Shown: positions 18,893-29,797, counted from the first letter of the stretch. The stretch: 64,000 nucleotides of DNA from Melioribacter sp. (GCA_020723965.1 DYHW01000008.1:1-64000), one strand, 5' to 3'. The notes: generated from the sequence alone by a model not told the origin. Program-made: numbers and translations.

Positions 18893-19909
18893 TTAATACG
18901 CTTCTCGTGCTTCTCTCATAAACTTTTCAACTAACAGTACATCTTCTAAGCTTCCGATAAAGATAGGAGTTCTTTCGTGCAAGTTTTCGGGCTGGATTTC
19001 TAAAATTCTTCTTTTGCCATCGGTCGCTCTTCCTCCTGCTTCTTCAATAATGAAAGCCATGGGATTGCACTCATACATCAATCGAAGTTTTCCCTTTGGA
19101 TTTCTTTTATCGCCCGGATACATAAAAATACCGCCATACAAAAGAGTACGGTGAATATCTGCAACCATCGAGCCGACATAACGGGCTTGATAAGGTTTTC
19201 CTTCGAAGTTATTGGCTTGTAAATATTTTATGTAATCTTTCAATCCTTTATGCCAAGAAAAATAGTTCCCTTCGTTGATACTATAAATTCTTCCGCATTT
19301 CGGAATTTTAATATCATCGTGTGAAAGTAAAAACTCACCAAAAGCAGGGTCTAATGTAAATCCGTAAACACCGTGGCCTGCACTGTAAACCAAAATAGTG
19401 CTCGAACCGTAAACAATATAACCGGCGGCAATCTGTTTGTAACCCGGCTGCAAACAATCCGCAAGAGTGCCGGGCCCATTTCCCTTGCTAATTCTTTTAT
19501 ATATAGAAAAAATTGTTCCAATGCTGATGTTCGCATCGATGTTGGATGAACCGTCAAGAGGATCGAAAAGCAAAACATACTTTCCAATTTTTTGATGCGG
19601 AGGCAAATGGATTATATCTTCCTCTTCTTCGGAAGCCATAACGCAGAAATGCCCGCCGTGGTCCATTGCTTTAACAAGTATCTCATGCGCGTATAAATCA
19701 AGCTTCTTAACTTTTTCGCCGTGAATATTATCTCCGCCTGTAAATCCAAGAATGTCAACAAGACCGGCTTTGTTTACTTCCAGCGAAATCACTTTTGCTG
19801 CAAGACCAAGTTGGAGAAGAATTGCGGAAAGTTCGCCGGTTGCTTCTGGGTGTTGTTTCTCCCCTTCCATAATGTGGCGGGGCAATGTCATGAAGCGTGT
19901 TGTTGCCAT
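18893..19909 (-). CDS. fbp: Fructose-1,6-bisphosphatase class I
   Basis: It hydrolyses fructose-1,6-bisphosphate in gluconeogenesis. The 338-residue protein has SEEEED, LFDPLDGSSNIDANISIGTIFSIYKR (metal site), YSAGHGVYGFTLDP, YVGSMVADIHRTLLYGGIFMYP, KLRLMYECNPMAFIIEEAGGRA and ERTPIFIGS. The ATG at 19909 has AAGGA seven nt upstream. The gene follows the ABC exporter gene closely (about 10 bp), so they may be cotranscribed, although function does not link them. Confidence 0.95.
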   Translation of the reverse strand: MATTRFMTLPRHIMEGEKQHPEATGELSAILLQLGLAAKVISLEVNKAGLVDILGFTGGDNIHGEKVKKLDLYAHEILVKAMDHGGHFCVMASEEEEDIIHLPPHQKIGKYVLLFDPLDGSSNIDANISIGTIFSIYKRISKGNGPGTLADCLQPGYKQIAAGYIVYGSSTILVYSAGHGVYGFTLDPAFGEFLLSHDDIKIPKCGRIYSINEGNYFSWHKGLKDYIKYLQANNFEGKPYQARYVGSMVADIHRTLLYGGIFMYPGDKRNPKGKLRLMYECNPMAFIIEEAGGRATDGKRRILEIQPENLHERTPIFIGSLEDVLLVEKFMREAREAY

Positions 19910-19919
19910 AAGAATTTCC

Positions 19920-21710
19920 TTATGAAGTTTTGATTAACTCTTGGTCTTTATATTGCAGCTGATAAAGTTTATAATAGATTCCCCTCTTTGTGAGAAGCTC
20001 TTGATGTGTGCCCTCTTCTTTTAATTCACCTTTGTGCATAACAATTATTTTATCGGCGTTCTGAATTGTTGAAAGACGATGCGCAACTACAATTGAAGTT
20101 CTTCCTATCAAAAGTTTTTCGATTGCATTTTGAATAAGCTGCTCAGTTTCAGTATCAACGCTGGAAGTTGCTTCATCTAAAATAAGGATTTGCGGATTAT
20201 ATGCAAGCGCCCGCGCGAAGGAAATTAATTGTTTCTGCCCCACACTTAACGTTGCCCCCTTTTCTTTCACTTCTTCATCGTATCCGTTTGGAAGTTGAGA
20301 AATAAATTTATGAGCGCCAACTGTTTTAGCCGCTTCAATTATCTGCTCTTCGGTAATTTTATCTGAGCCCAGCGATATATTTGACTTGATCGTACCGGAA
20401 AAAAGATAAACATCTTGCAGCACAATCGAAATATATTTGCGGAGCGCGCGTTTATCAAAACAGCGAATATCTGTTCCATCAAGGGTAATGCTCCCTTTTG
20501 CGATATCGTAGAAGCGAGTTAAAATATTGATAATACTTGTCTTTCCCGCACCGGTTGCACCAACGATAGCAACTCTTTCTCCTGGTTTGATGCTGAAAGA
20601 AACATTTTTCAGCACTTCTTCGCCGGAATTATATGCGAACCATACATTCTTAAATTCAATTTCTCCGCGGACATTTGTTAATTGAACAGGGTTATCCGGT
20701 TCCTTAACAAACGTTTTGTTATCAAGAAGCTTGAAGATTCTTTCGGAAGAAGCCATTGCTGTTTGAAGTATATTATACTTTTCCGATAGATCGCGCACCG
20801 GCCTCCAAAACATTTCTGTGTATTGAAGAAATGCAACGAGAACACCAATAGATATTTGTTGTTGAATAACTTCTCCGCCGCCGTACCAGATTATTAGACC
20901 AATGGTTACTGCGCTTAGCAATTCCACAAATGGATAAAACACCGCATAAAAGAAGATCGATTTTATGTTTGCAATTTTATGGTCATTATTTATTTCAGAG
21001 AATTTTTTCAACTCTTGTTTTTCACGCGTAAAGATCTGAACCACATTCATTCCGGTTACGTGTTCTTGCATATAAGAATTTAACCGCGCTAGATGAAAGC
21101 GGACATCGCGAAAGGTTTCTCTCACTTTTTTTCTAAAAAGAAAAGTTGCATAGAACAGAATTGGCATAACAGAGAACGCCACAAGTGAGAGGTCCCAAGA
21201 CATTGAAAACATGAAAATAAAAATCCAGATGATCACAAAAACATCGCTGAAGACTGCAACGATACCAGATGAAAACATTTCGTTGAGCGATTCAACATCA
21301 TTTGTTACACGTGTAACGGTTCTGCCAACTGGAGTTCTATCGAAATATTTCAAAGCAAGTTTTTGTACATGAGAAAAAAGTTCTACACGTAAATCGAAGA
21401 TAATTTTTTGTCCCATTAGTACAGTGAAATACGTCAAGAGGTATTGCACGATAGCTTGAATTAAGAGAGCGCCGAAGAGAACGGCTATTATTAAAAGAAG
21501 TCCATCATAATCTTTCAAAACTATGTGGTCATCGATGGCGATTTTAATTAAATAGGGACGTAAAGGACCGAGCGCCGCAACAAGTATATTAAGAAGGATT
21601 GCAATCACTACTATTTTTTTGTACGGCTTAACATATTGTAGAAGCCTTCGCATCAATTTAGTATCGTACGCTTTACCTAATATTTCATCGTCACTTAACT
21701 CAGTTGACAT
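19920..21710 (-). CDS. ABC exporter half-transporter, likely with non-canonical signature
   Basis: 596 residues: six transmembrane helices (about 30-320), then an ATPase with Walker A GATGAGKTS, Q-loop VLQDVYLFSG, signature LSVGQKQ in place of LSGGQ, Walker B ILILDEATSSVDT and an H-loop His. It resembles the YheH/TM288 side of heterodimeric exporters. The partner is probably encoded upstream at 21857-23617, and together they would make one transporter with one canonical and one degenerate ATP site. Substrate is unknown (drug, lipid or peptide). Confidence 0.88.
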   Translation of the reverse strand: MSTELSDDEILGKAYDTKLMRRLLQYVKPYKKIVVIAILLNILVAALGPLRPYLIKIAIDDHIVLKDYDGLLLIIAVLFGALLIQAIVQYLLTYFTVLMGQKIIFDLRVELFSHVQKLALKYFDRTPVGRTVTRVTNDVESLNEMFSSGIVAVFSDVFVIIWIFIFMFSMSWDLSLVAFSVMPILFYATFLFRKKVRETFRDVRFHLARLNSYMQEHVTGMNVVQIFTREKQELKKFSEINNDHKIANIKSIFFYAVFYPFVELLSAVTIGLIIWYGGGEVIQQQISIGVLVAFLQYTEMFWRPVRDLSEKYNILQTAMASSERIFKLLDNKTFVKEPDNPVQLTNVRGEIEFKNVWFAYNSGEEVLKNVSFSIKPGERVAIVGATGAGKTSIINILTRFYDIAKGSITLDGTDIRCFDKRALRKYISIVLQDVYLFSGTIKSNISLGSDKITEEQIIEAAKTVGAHKFISQLPNGYDEEVKEKGATLSVGQKQLISFARALAYNPQILILDEATSSVDTETEQLIQNAIEKLLIGRTSIVVAHRLSTIQNADKIIVMHKGELKEEGTHQELLTKRGIYYKLYQLQYKDQELIKTS

Positions 21711-21856
21711 AAACTTCCTATATTACCTTGTAACAATTTTTACATAAAAATGATTTAATGTTCTTAGCTGTATATCGAAAACTTTTTTTAAAAATTTATT
21801 TTTTTCAACAATTCTTCCGCTTTAAGCAGCAAGAAGCCATCGCCAACGAAATTTCT

Positions 21857-23617
21857 TTAATTGATTTCTTTTAATTCCTCTTCGAGCAATTGTTTGAGGT
21901 GCAGGTCGGCGTAGATTTCCCCTTTTTCTACAAGTTCATCGTGCGTTCCTTCTTCAACAATGGCACCCTTATCAAGAACAAAAATCTTATCGGCATCTTT
22001 TACAGTAGAAATTCTGTGGCTAATAATTATGCTCGTTCTGTTTTTCATGAAGTTTTTTAATTGTTTCAAAATTTCTTCTTCCGTGTGCGTATCGACGGAA
22101 GAGAATGAATCATCTAGAATTAAAATTTTGGGGTCAATAGCAAGAGCCCTCGCAAGAGTTGCGCGCTGTTTCTGACCGCCGGAAAGTGTTATTCCTCTTT
22201 CACCAAGAATTGTTTCGAAGCCGTGCGGAAATTGTTCAACATCTTTTGTCAATTGAACGATATCGGAAACTTTGTCGATCAGCTCTTGTCCATCGTTATC
22301 AGTTCCGTAAACAATGTTGTTTGCAAGCGTGTCGGAAAACAAAAAAGTTTCCTGAGGAACAAGTCCAATATTTTTTCTAAGAGTATTAAGCAGTATCTCT
22401 TTAACGTTTTGCCCATCGAGCAGCACTTCTCCATCAACGGTATCATATAAGCGCGGTATGAGATTTATTAAAGTGGTTTTTCCAACACCAGTGTTGCCTA
22501 TAAATGCGACAGTTTCTCCTTGTGCAATTTTCAAGTTGATCTCTTTCAACACCCAAGGAAGATCATCACGGTAACGGAATGAAACATTTTTAAACTCGAT
22601 CTCGCCTTTAATTTCGAACAAAGTATTATTTGCTTCTTCGTTATCGGATATATCATACGGCTCAATAAAAATTTTCATAAGTCGCTTCATGCTAGATTCG
22701 GCTTGCTGAACTATATTTGCAACCCATCCAAAAGCGATCATTGGCCAGATCAACATTGCCAGATAAGCAATGAATGCAGTAATCACCCCAATTGAAAGTT
22801 CTCCGTCAATCACCATTTTTCCCCCTTTCCAAATCACAATGATACCGGAAATTCCCGCTATCAGATAAAAAATTGGCTGAAAGAGCGCTTGCAATTTCAC
22901 TAAATCCATATTTCTTTTTAAGTACTCATCACTCTCTTTAGAGAATTTTTTTATCTCATAATCTTCGCACACATAAGATTTTATAACGCGAATTCCCGCA
23001 AAGTTTTCTTGCGCGCTGGTAGTCAGGTCAGAAAATTTTTCTTGAATGCGAGTGTATTTGATGTGAACTTTTTTGATGACCTTATAAACCAAAAAGGAAA
23101 GAAGAGGTAAAGGTAAAAGCGCATAAAGAGAGAGTGAAGAATTTAACGAAAACATTATAACAATGATTATAAGAAACTTTGTGCCGGTATCAATCGAATA
23201 CATAACAGCCGGACCAACAAACATCCGCACATTGCTAATATCGTTTGTTGCATGCGCCATAATATTACCGGTCGAGTTGTTCTGAAAAAAGCGTAGTGGC
23301 AGTCTTTGTATGTGCGCCCAGAAATCCTGACGGAGATCGTATTCTACCTCACGAGAGATAACAATTATTGTTTGCCGGATCATAAATCGGAATATTCCGC
23401 TGAAGAGAGAAGCGGCGACAATTAGTAAAACATATTTTTGTATGATTCCTGTCGAAATGTTTTTTTGAAGAGTGTCTATGCTTTCCTTTAGAAACAGAGG
23501 AATGTAAACCTGTCCAATGTTTGAAAGAAGAATAAAGGTTATTCCAAGAATAAGCCTACTTTTATATCTAGCAAAATATTTATTGAGATTTGATAAACTG
23601 CCAATCAAGTTTAACAA
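21857..23617 (-). CDS. ABC exporter half-transporter with degenerate Walker B
   Basis: 586 residues: an N-terminal six-helix domain (about 20-310), then an ATPase with Walker A GNTGVGKTT, a VPQETFLFSD Q-loop, a canonical LSGGQKQRATLARAL signature and Walker B ILILDDSFSSVDT. The catalytic Glu after Walker B is Asp, as in the degenerate half of TM287/288-type exporters. The partner gene lies 146 bp downstream. The start is a TTG with AAAGGA just upstream; no in-frame ATG precedes the first helix. Confidence 0.88.
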   Translation of the reverse strand: MLNLIGSLSNLNKYFARYKSRLILGITFILLSNIGQVYIPLFLKESIDTLQKNISTGIIQKYVLLIVAASLFSGIFRFMIRQTIIVISREVEYDLRQDFWAHIQRLPLRFFQNNSTGNIMAHATNDISNVRMFVGPAVMYSIDTGTKFLIIIVIMFSLNSSLSLYALLPLPLLSFLVYKVIKKVHIKYTRIQEKFSDLTTSAQENFAGIRVIKSYVCEDYEIKKFSKESDEYLKRNMDLVKLQALFQPIFYLIAGISGIIVIWKGGKMVIDGELSIGVITAFIAYLAMLIWPMIAFGWVANIVQQAESSMKRLMKIFIEPYDISDNEEANNTLFEIKGEIEFKNVSFRYRDDLPWVLKEINLKIAQGETVAFIGNTGVGKTTLINLIPRLYDTVDGEVLLDGQNVKEILLNTLRKNIGLVPQETFLFSDTLANNIVYGTDNDGQELIDKVSDIVQLTKDVEQFPHGFETILGERGITLSGGQKQRATLARALAIDPKILILDDSFSSVDTHTEEEILKQLKNFMKNRTSIIISHRISTVKDADKIFVLDKGAIVEEGTHDELVEKGEIYADLHLKQLLEEELKEIN

Positions 23618-23732
23618 AGGTCCTTTCTATTCTTCAAACAAATTCAGTTCAAAAATATTTTTCGGATACAAGAGCCCGGGATGAATGTAAAATTTCACTT
23701 TAAAATTCTAGTTCCATTACATATCGTTCAAA

Positions 23733-25010
23733 TTAACTAATGACTTCAAATCCGGTATATTTATGTAATACTTTAGGAACAATTACTTTTCCTTCCGGGG
23801 TTTGATAATTTTCCAAAAGAGAAACCATTAAACGGCTTGTAGCCAAACCACTTCCATTCAGAGTGTGAACGAATTCGGTCTTTTTTGATTCTTCCCGTTT
23901 AAAACGAATATTTGCTCTACGCGCTTGAAACGATTCGAAGTTACTGCACGATGAAGCTTCGAGCCAGCGGTTTTCTGCAGGCGACCATGTTTCGATATCG
24001 TAACATTTTGCGGCAGAAAAACTGAGATCGCCAGTGCATAACAATAATATTCTATAAGGAATTTTTAAAGCTTGCAAAATATCTTCTGCATCTTTCACCA
24101 TAGATTCCAATTCGTCGTAAGAATTTTCCGGCTTGGAAAATTTAACCATCTCAACTTTATTGAATTGATGAACGCGTAAAAATCCTTTCGACTCTTTTCC
24201 ATAAGAGCCGGCTTCTCTTCTAAAACATGGCGAGTAACCAACATATTTTATAGTAAGTTTTTTTCCGGGAAGAATTTCATTGCGGTGAATATTTGTTATT
24301 GGAACTTCTGCAGTAGGAATAGGATATAAACCGTCCTTCTCAATAAAATACATATCTTCTTCCATTTTCGGAATTTGCCCGGTGCCTTTCATCGATTCTT
24401 TGTTAACGAGAACGGGCGGAAAAACTTCTGAATAAGCGTGCTCATTCAAATGCGAATCTAACATAAAATTGATTAGAGCTCGTTCAAGCGTTGCACCTTT
24501 ACCCATGTAGAGCGGAAACCCGGGACCTGAAATTTTTGTCCCTCTCTCAAAATCTAAAATGCCAAGTTTCTTTCCGAGTTCGATATGATCAAGCACTTTA
24601 AAATCATTCTCAAAAGAAAAACTTTCCGGCAGCCATTGGCGTGCTTCAACATTTTCTTCCGCACTTTTTCCAACTGGAACAGATTCGTGCGCTAGGTTTG
24701 GCGTGTAAAGTAAAGTGTCTTCCAATTCTTCTTCTAATTTGCGAAGATTGTTATCTAGCAGCGCAATTTCATCTCCAACGCGTTTCATCTCTGCAAAAAT
24801 TTCGGTTGTATCTTTTCCAGTTTTTTTCAATTGCGGTATTTGAGTTGAAACCTGATTTCGTTTCGATTTTAACTCTTCGGCTTTCACAATCAAAGAACGG
24901 CGTTCTTCATCAATTTTCAGCACATTATCTACAATGTCTGCCGCATTTTTGTTTCGCAATCCTTTTCTTACAACTTCAGGATTTTCTCGAATGAATTTTA
25001 GGTCTAACAT
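23733..25010 (-). CDS. serS: Seryl-tRNA synthetase
   Basis: 425 residues. An N-terminal coiled-coil arm ([18 protein letters not shown], followed by charged helices) precedes a class II core. The core shows motif 2 ([27 protein letters not shown]), serine-specific TAEVP, and motif 3 ([20 protein letters not shown]). It charges tRNA-Ser with serine. leuS lies about 70 bp upstream on the same strand, so the two may share a transcript. Confidence 0.97.
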   Translation of the reverse strand: MLDLKFIRENPEVVRKGLRNKNAADIVDNVLKIDEERRSLIVKAEELKSKRNQVSTQIPQLKKTGKDTTEIFAEMKRVGDEIALLDNNLRKLEEELEDTLLYTPNLAHESVPVGKSAEENVEARQWLPESFSFENDFKVLDHIELGKKLGILDFERGTKISGPGFPLYMGKGATLERALINFMLDSHLNEHAYSEVFPPVLVNKESMKGTGQIPKMEEDMYFIEKDGLYPIPTAEVPITNIHRNEILPGKKLTIKYVGYSPCFRREAGSYGKESKGFLRVHQFNKVEMVKFSKPENSYDELESMVKDAEDILQALKIPYRILLLCTGDLSFSAAKCYDIETWSPAENRWLEASSCSNFESFQARRANIRFKREESKKTEFVHTLNGSGLATSRLMVSLLENYQTPEGKVIVPKVLHKYTGFEVIS

Positions 25011-25081
25011 ATTTTCCTCTTCTTAGTGTCTTTGAGTCTTTGCGGCTGAAAAATAATGCCATAAAGACACCACGGCATAAA

Positions 25082-27547
25082 TTATTTTACAACTATATTA
25101 TAAATTTTATTTGGGACGTAGATTTCTTTAAGCAGTTGTTTACCGTCTGTATATAATTTTACTTTTTCATCAGCAAAGACAGTTCGCTTAACATCTACAT
25201 CAGAAGAATTTACCTGCATATCAATCCTTGATCTCACCTTTCCATTTATCTGAACAACAATAGTAACATTATCAACGCTCAAAGCATTTTGGTCAACATC
25301 GAAGCAGAGCGGATTTTCAAAAAGCGATTTCTCATTGCCAAGCAGATTCCAGCATTCTTCGCCAAGATGCGGCGCTAAAGGAGAAATCATTACGGCAAAT
25401 CTTTCAAGCGCATAAGTTTGTAAATCTTTTCTGCATTCTTCTAAACTTTTTAATTCGTTTAATAGTTCCATCAAAGCCGCAACGCCGGTATTGAATCTAA
25501 AGTGTTCTATTTCGGTTCTAACTTTTTCTAAAGTTTGATTTACTTTTCTATAAACGCTCTTTTCCACTTCATTAAAATCATTCAAACCATATTTCTCTTT
25601 AGAGGGATTTTCCTTTGCATCATTTTTATGGGCATTAAAGAGGGCATAAGTTCTCTGAACAAATCTGTCAACGCCAACAATACCTTTATCGCTCCAATCG
25701 CCGCCAAGTTCATAAGGTCCCATAAACATCAAATACATTCTGAAAACATCAGAGCCGTAACTTTCGATAAATGAATTCGGATCAACAACATTGCCTTTTG
25801 ATTTAGACATTTTTGCGCCTTGGCTTGTTATAGTTCCTTGATGAACCAATTTTGCAAACGGTTCATCGCTGTTTACTAAGCCAATATCTCGCAAGAATTT
25901 GTGTATGAACCGTGCATACAATAAGTGCATCACAGCGTGTTCTGCGCCGCCTACGTATATATCAACAGGCGTCCAATTATTTGCAAGATTGGTATCGAAC
26001 ATTCCATCTGTAAATTTTGGATTTAGGTAACGGAGATAATACCATGATGAATCAACAAAAGTGTCCATAGTATCGGCATCGCGGCGGGCTTCGCTGCCAC
26101 ACATATGGCATTTCACGTTTACAAATTCTTCATTTGATGCTAACGGAGAACCGCCATCGGGTTTGAAATTAACATTATAAGGAAGAACAACAGGCAATTG
26201 ATCTTCCGGCACGGGAACTTCGCCGCATCTCTGGCAATGAATTATTGGTATCGGCGTTCCCCAGTAGCGCTGGCGTGAAATCAACCAATCGCGCAAGCGG
26301 TAATTTATTGTATTTCTTCCCACCCCTTCAGCTTCCAGGTCTTTTGAAATTTTTTCTATTCCTAAATCGGATCGAAGTCCGTTGTATTTACCCGAGTTAA
26401 TCATCGTTCCAATTTCTGTGTAAGCTTCTTTGAGTTCATCTTCAACTTTTGTATTTGGCTGAAGAATAACTTTGCGGATGGGCAAACCAAATTTTTTAGC
26501 GAATTCAAAATCTCGCTCATCATGTCCTGGCACTGCCATAACCATTCCTGTTCCATAAGTAGCAAGAACATAATCTGCGATCCAGATAGGAACACGCTCA
26601 CCGTTTATGGGATTTATAACGTAAGCTCCGGTTGAAACCCCTGTTTTTTCTTTTGTGGCAGATGTTCTATCAATTTCTGTAAGTGATTTAATAGATTCTA
26701 TGTATTTATCAACGTCTGCTTTGAACTCCGGCTTAGTAATTTTTTGAACAATTTCTTTTTCCGGCGCAAATACAACATACGTAACGCCGAACAATGTATC
26801 CGGCCGAGTAGTAAACACTCTAATTTTTTCATCATAACCTTCAACTGAAAACTCAACTTCGGTTCCTATACTTTTGCCAATCCAGTTTGTCTGCATCAGT
26901 TTAGTTTTTTCGGGCCAATCAATTTTGTTCAACCCGTCAAGAAGTTCATCGGCATAATCAGTTATTTTAAAAAACCACTGTGTTAAATTTTTCTGCTCAA
27001 CCGTTGTATTGCATCTTTCACATCCGCCGTCGCTCAAGACTTGTTCACGCGCAAGAACAGTTTGACAAGAGGGGCACCAATTAACGGGCGCATTTTTTCT
27101 GTATGCTAATCCTTTTTTATAAAGCTGTAAAAAAAGCCATTGATTCCACTTGTAATAGTCAGGCGTGCACGTCATAAGTTCGGAATCCCAATCGTACATT
27201 CCGCCCATTCGCTTTACCATTTCTTTGATGTCTGCAATGTTTTTCAATGTGCTGTCTTGTGGATGAACGCCGGTTTTGATTGCATAATTTTCAGCTGGAA
27301 GTCCGAATGCGTCATAGCCTATCGGTTCGAATACATTAAACCCTTGTAATTTTTTGAACCGTGCGTATGAATCCGTAGGACCGTAATTATACCAATGCCC
27401 AATATGCATTTTTGCAGCGGATGGATAAATGAACATTACTAAACAATAAAGTTTTTTATCGGTCTTAGACAGATCGGTTTTATAAATTTTTTTCCCCTCC
27501 CAAAACTTTTGCCATTTTGATTCTACTTCTTGAAATGGATACTTCAT
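25082..27547 (-). CDS. leuS: Leucyl-tRNA synthetase
   Basis: 821-residue class I synthetase. It has the HIGH-type signature MHIGHWYN, a zinc-like Cys cluster near residue 160 (CPSCQ, CERC), an editing domain with TTRPDTLFGVTYVV, and KMSKSKGN (KMSKS). A second Cys pair, CQRCGEVPVP with CHMCGS, sits in the insertion before KMSKS. Length is normal for bacterial LeuRS. The ATG at 27547 begins MKYPFQEVESKWQKFWE, the conserved start. Confidence 0.97.
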   Translation of the reverse strand: MKYPFQEVESKWQKFWEGKKIYKTDLSKTDKKLYCLVMFIYPSAAKMHIGHWYNYGPTDSYARFKKLQGFNVFEPIGYDAFGLPAENYAIKTGVHPQDSTLKNIADIKEMVKRMGGMYDWDSELMTCTPDYYKWNQWLFLQLYKKGLAYRKNAPVNWCPSCQTVLAREQVLSDGGCERCNTTVEQKNLTQWFFKITDYADELLDGLNKIDWPEKTKLMQTNWIGKSIGTEVEFSVEGYDEKIRVFTTRPDTLFGVTYVVFAPEKEIVQKITKPEFKADVDKYIESIKSLTEIDRTSATKEKTGVSTGAYVINPINGERVPIWIADYVLATYGTGMVMAVPGHDERDFEFAKKFGLPIRKVILQPNTKVEDELKEAYTEIGTMINSGKYNGLRSDLGIEKISKDLEAEGVGRNTINYRLRDWLISRQRYWGTPIPIIHCQRCGEVPVPEDQLPVVLPYNVNFKPDGGSPLASNEEFVNVKCHMCGSEARRDADTMDTFVDSSWYYLRYLNPKFTDGMFDTNLANNWTPVDIYVGGAEHAVMHLLYARFIHKFLRDIGLVNSDEPFAKLVHQGTITSQGAKMSKSKGNVVDPNSFIESYGSDVFRMYLMFMGPYELGGDWSDKGIVGVDRFVQRTYALFNAHKNDAKENPSKEKYGLNDFNEVEKSVYRKVNQTLEKVRTEIEHFRFNTGVAALMELLNELKSLEECRKDLQTYALERFAVMISPLAPHLGEECWNLLGNEKSLFENPLCFDVDQNALSVDNVTIVVQINGKVRSRIDMQVNSSDVDVKRTVFADEKVKLYTDGKQLLKEIYVPNKIYNIVVK

Positions 27548-27599
27548 TTTTTCTAACTATAGATTATGAAAAGTGGATTCAAACTTATCAAAAACGATG

Positions 27600-27730
27600 T
27601 GGTTTATCAAGAAAGGACTATAACTGAACTTTGATAGTTATGATTATTATGTCAATGGACTTTGCGGAGATTGATAAAGATCAGCCAATATCATAACCGA
27701 TCATAAAAATCAGCGTTCTATTCAATCATT
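27600..27730. repeat. Intergenic ATGATT/AATCAT-rich repeat, copy A
   Basis: The 309 bp between leuS and the antiporter hold no gene. They contain TAGTTATGATTATTATG and ATCATAAAAATCAGCGTTCTATT, which resemble stretches at 33,020-33,096 and 41,100-41,190. Confidence 0.5.
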
Positions 27731-27856
27731 ATATATAAATCCGCAATCAGAACAATTTTCGGTTTTCATATTTATTACTTTTTGATTATTCTTAATATGA
27801 AGCTTAGAAAACTTTAATAAGCGGGGTATCATATTTTACAAGATCTGCTTTTAATA

Positions 27857-29797
27857 TTGGCGGTTTCGCTGCCGGTAATTTATCTGTTTAATAAGATCCA
27901 ATTGCCTTCAATTATTGGATATATTATTACGGGAATTATAATCGGTCCTTTTGGATTAGAACTGATAACTCAAACAGCCGGCATCAATCAATTAGCCGAA
28001 ATTGGCGTTGCCCTATTGCTATTTTCAATAGGAATAGAAATTTCATTTTCACAATTCATAAAAAAATTTAAGGAGATACTTCTTACCGGCGGATTTCAGG
28101 TTTTTATTACAATTATTTTTGGCGCTGCAGCGGCGCTATTTTTCGGTTTGAAAGTTCAAGAAGCAATCTTTATCGGATTTCTTCTTTCGCACAGCAGCTC
28201 CGCCGTAATTTTGAAATTACTTCAGGATAGAAAAGAAACTGATTCGCCTCATGGCAAATTATCTATTGGAATAATCGTCTTCCAGGATTTAATGGTTGTT
28301 CCAATGATTCTGCTTATTCCTATACTTGGACTATCTGAAAAGGCGAGTCTTACAGATGCATCGCTAAGTCTTTTAACCGCAGCGGGATTAGTAGCATTAG
28401 TGCTGGTTGTTGCTCGTTTTGTAGCTCCTTTTTTTCTTAAAATACTGGTAAACCTCAACATGCGCGATGCTATAATAAGCGGCGTGATTGTTCTCAGTCT
28501 TGGAACGGCTTGGGTTACTCATTATTTCGGTTTATCCTTTGCCGTTGGAGCTTTTATTGCCGGCTTAATTATTTCAGAAACTGATTACACACATCAAATT
28601 GTTAGCGAAATTATTCCATTTAAAGAAATTTTTACTTTGCTCTTTTTTGTTTCTTTTGGGATGCTTTTGGACCTACAGTTCTTGATCAAAAACCCAAGCA
28701 TAGTTATCATTTATGCAATACTTATTATGCTGTTAAAGATTACAGTTTTAGTTTCTGTGATTCATATTCTTAAACATCCGATGCGGCTTGCTTTGATGGT
28801 GGCAATTAGTCTTGCCCAAATTGGAGAGTTCTCTTTTGTTTTAGCGTTAGAAGGAATAAAGTATGATCTTATTTCCGGCGATATCTACAAAGGATTTATT
28901 GCAGCGTCGGTTGTTACTCTTATTATAACTCCAATAACTATAAGACTTGCTCCTTACATAGCATTAAAAGCGCCGGATGTTTTTAGATACAAAAAAAGTT
29001 CGTATGAACAATTGGCAAAGCTCTCTAATCTTAACAATCACGTTGTAATTATTGGCTACGGTTTGAACGGAAGAAACTTAGCAAGAGTTCTGCGCGAAAC
29101 CGGAATTCCATACATAGTTATTGAATTAAACTCAAAAATATTTCAAAAAGCAAAAGACGAAGGAGAGCAAATTATTTTTGGCGATGCTACACGAATTGAA
29201 CTTCTTGAAAGCGTAAATGTAGATAAAGCCAAAATTGTTGTCTTCGCTATTTCAGATCCGGTTTTATCTCAAATAGGAATTAAAGCGGTTAAAAATTTGA
29301 ATCCGAATGCACATATCATTATTAGAACGCGCTATGTTAACGAAATTGATAAACTTATTAGCATTGGCGCCGATGAAGTGATACCTGAGGAATTTGAAAC
29401 ATCAATACAAATTTTTAGCAGAGTTCTAAAAAAATTCCATATTCCCAACAGCGTTATTTTAACACAGGCAAATGTGATAAGAACCCAGAGTTACGGAATT
29501 TTAAGAGATGTTGGTTTTAATGAACGCGCGTTTGAACAAATCAGTCAGATTTTAGCGCAAGGTACTATCGATTCATTTTTAATCAACGAAAGATGCCGCT
29601 TCATCAACAAATCAATTAAAGAAACAAGTTTAAGAACAGTATCTGGCGCTACAATTATTGCGGTGATTAGAAATAATAACACAATTACTAATCCTTCTGC
29701 AGATTTTGTTATAGAGCAAAATGACCAGTTGATTATTTTCGGAACGCACAATGCCATTGATAAAGCGTTTGAATTTATAAATAACTCACTACGATGA
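27857..29797 (+). CDS. Kef/CPA2-type cation:proton antiporter with TrkA domains
   Basis: A 646-residue inner-membrane protein: about 12 helices (residues 1-385; LPSIIGYIITGIIIGPFGLE, FLLSHSSSAVILKLL, ASVVTLIITPITIRL), an NAD-binding TrkA-N domain (HVVIIGYGLNGRNLARVLRE, FGDATRIELLES) and a TrkA-C domain at about 560-646. It probably exchanges K+ or Na+ for protons under nucleotide control. The TTG used here is not convincing as a start, because the conserved reading continues upstream (HILQDLLLIL) to a stop at 27818 without ATG, GTG or TTG. A rare ATT at 27833, 6 nt after GCGGGG, is possible. Confidence 0.88.
   Translation: MAVSLPVIYLFNKIQLPSIIGYIITGIIIGPFGLELITQTAGINQLAEIGVALLLFSIGIEISFSQFIKKFKEILLTGGFQVFITIIFGAAAALFFGLKVQEAIFIGFLLSHSSSAVILKLLQDRKETDSPHGKLSIGIIVFQDLMVVPMILLIPILGLSEKASLTDASLSLLTAAGLVALVLVVARFVAPFFLKILVNLNMRDAIISGVIVLSLGTAWVTHYFGLSFAVGAFIAGLIISETDYTHQIVSEIIPFKEIFTLLFFVSFGMLLDLQFLIKNPSIVIIYAILIMLLKITVLVSVIHILKHPMRLALMVAISLAQIGEFSFVLALEGIKYDLISGDIYKGFIAASVVTLIITPITIRLAPYIALKAPDVFRYKKSSYEQLAKLSNLNNHVVIIGYGLNGRNLARVLRETGIPYIVIELNSKIFQKAKDEGEQIIFGDATRIELLESVNVDKAKIVVFAISDPVLSQIGIKAVKNLNPNAHIIIRTRYVNEIDKLISIGADEVIPEEFETSIQIFSRVLKKFHIPNSVILTQANVIRTQSYGILRDVGFNERAFEQISQILAQGTIDSFLINERCRFINKSIKETSLRTVSGATIIAVIRNNNTITNPSADFVIEQNDQLIIFGTHNAIDKAFEFINNSLR

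Noticed and set aside
19920..23617. The two ABC proteins as separate MsbA homodimers
   Set aside because: The complementary Walker B and signature defects fit a heterodimer better, although this is not proven.
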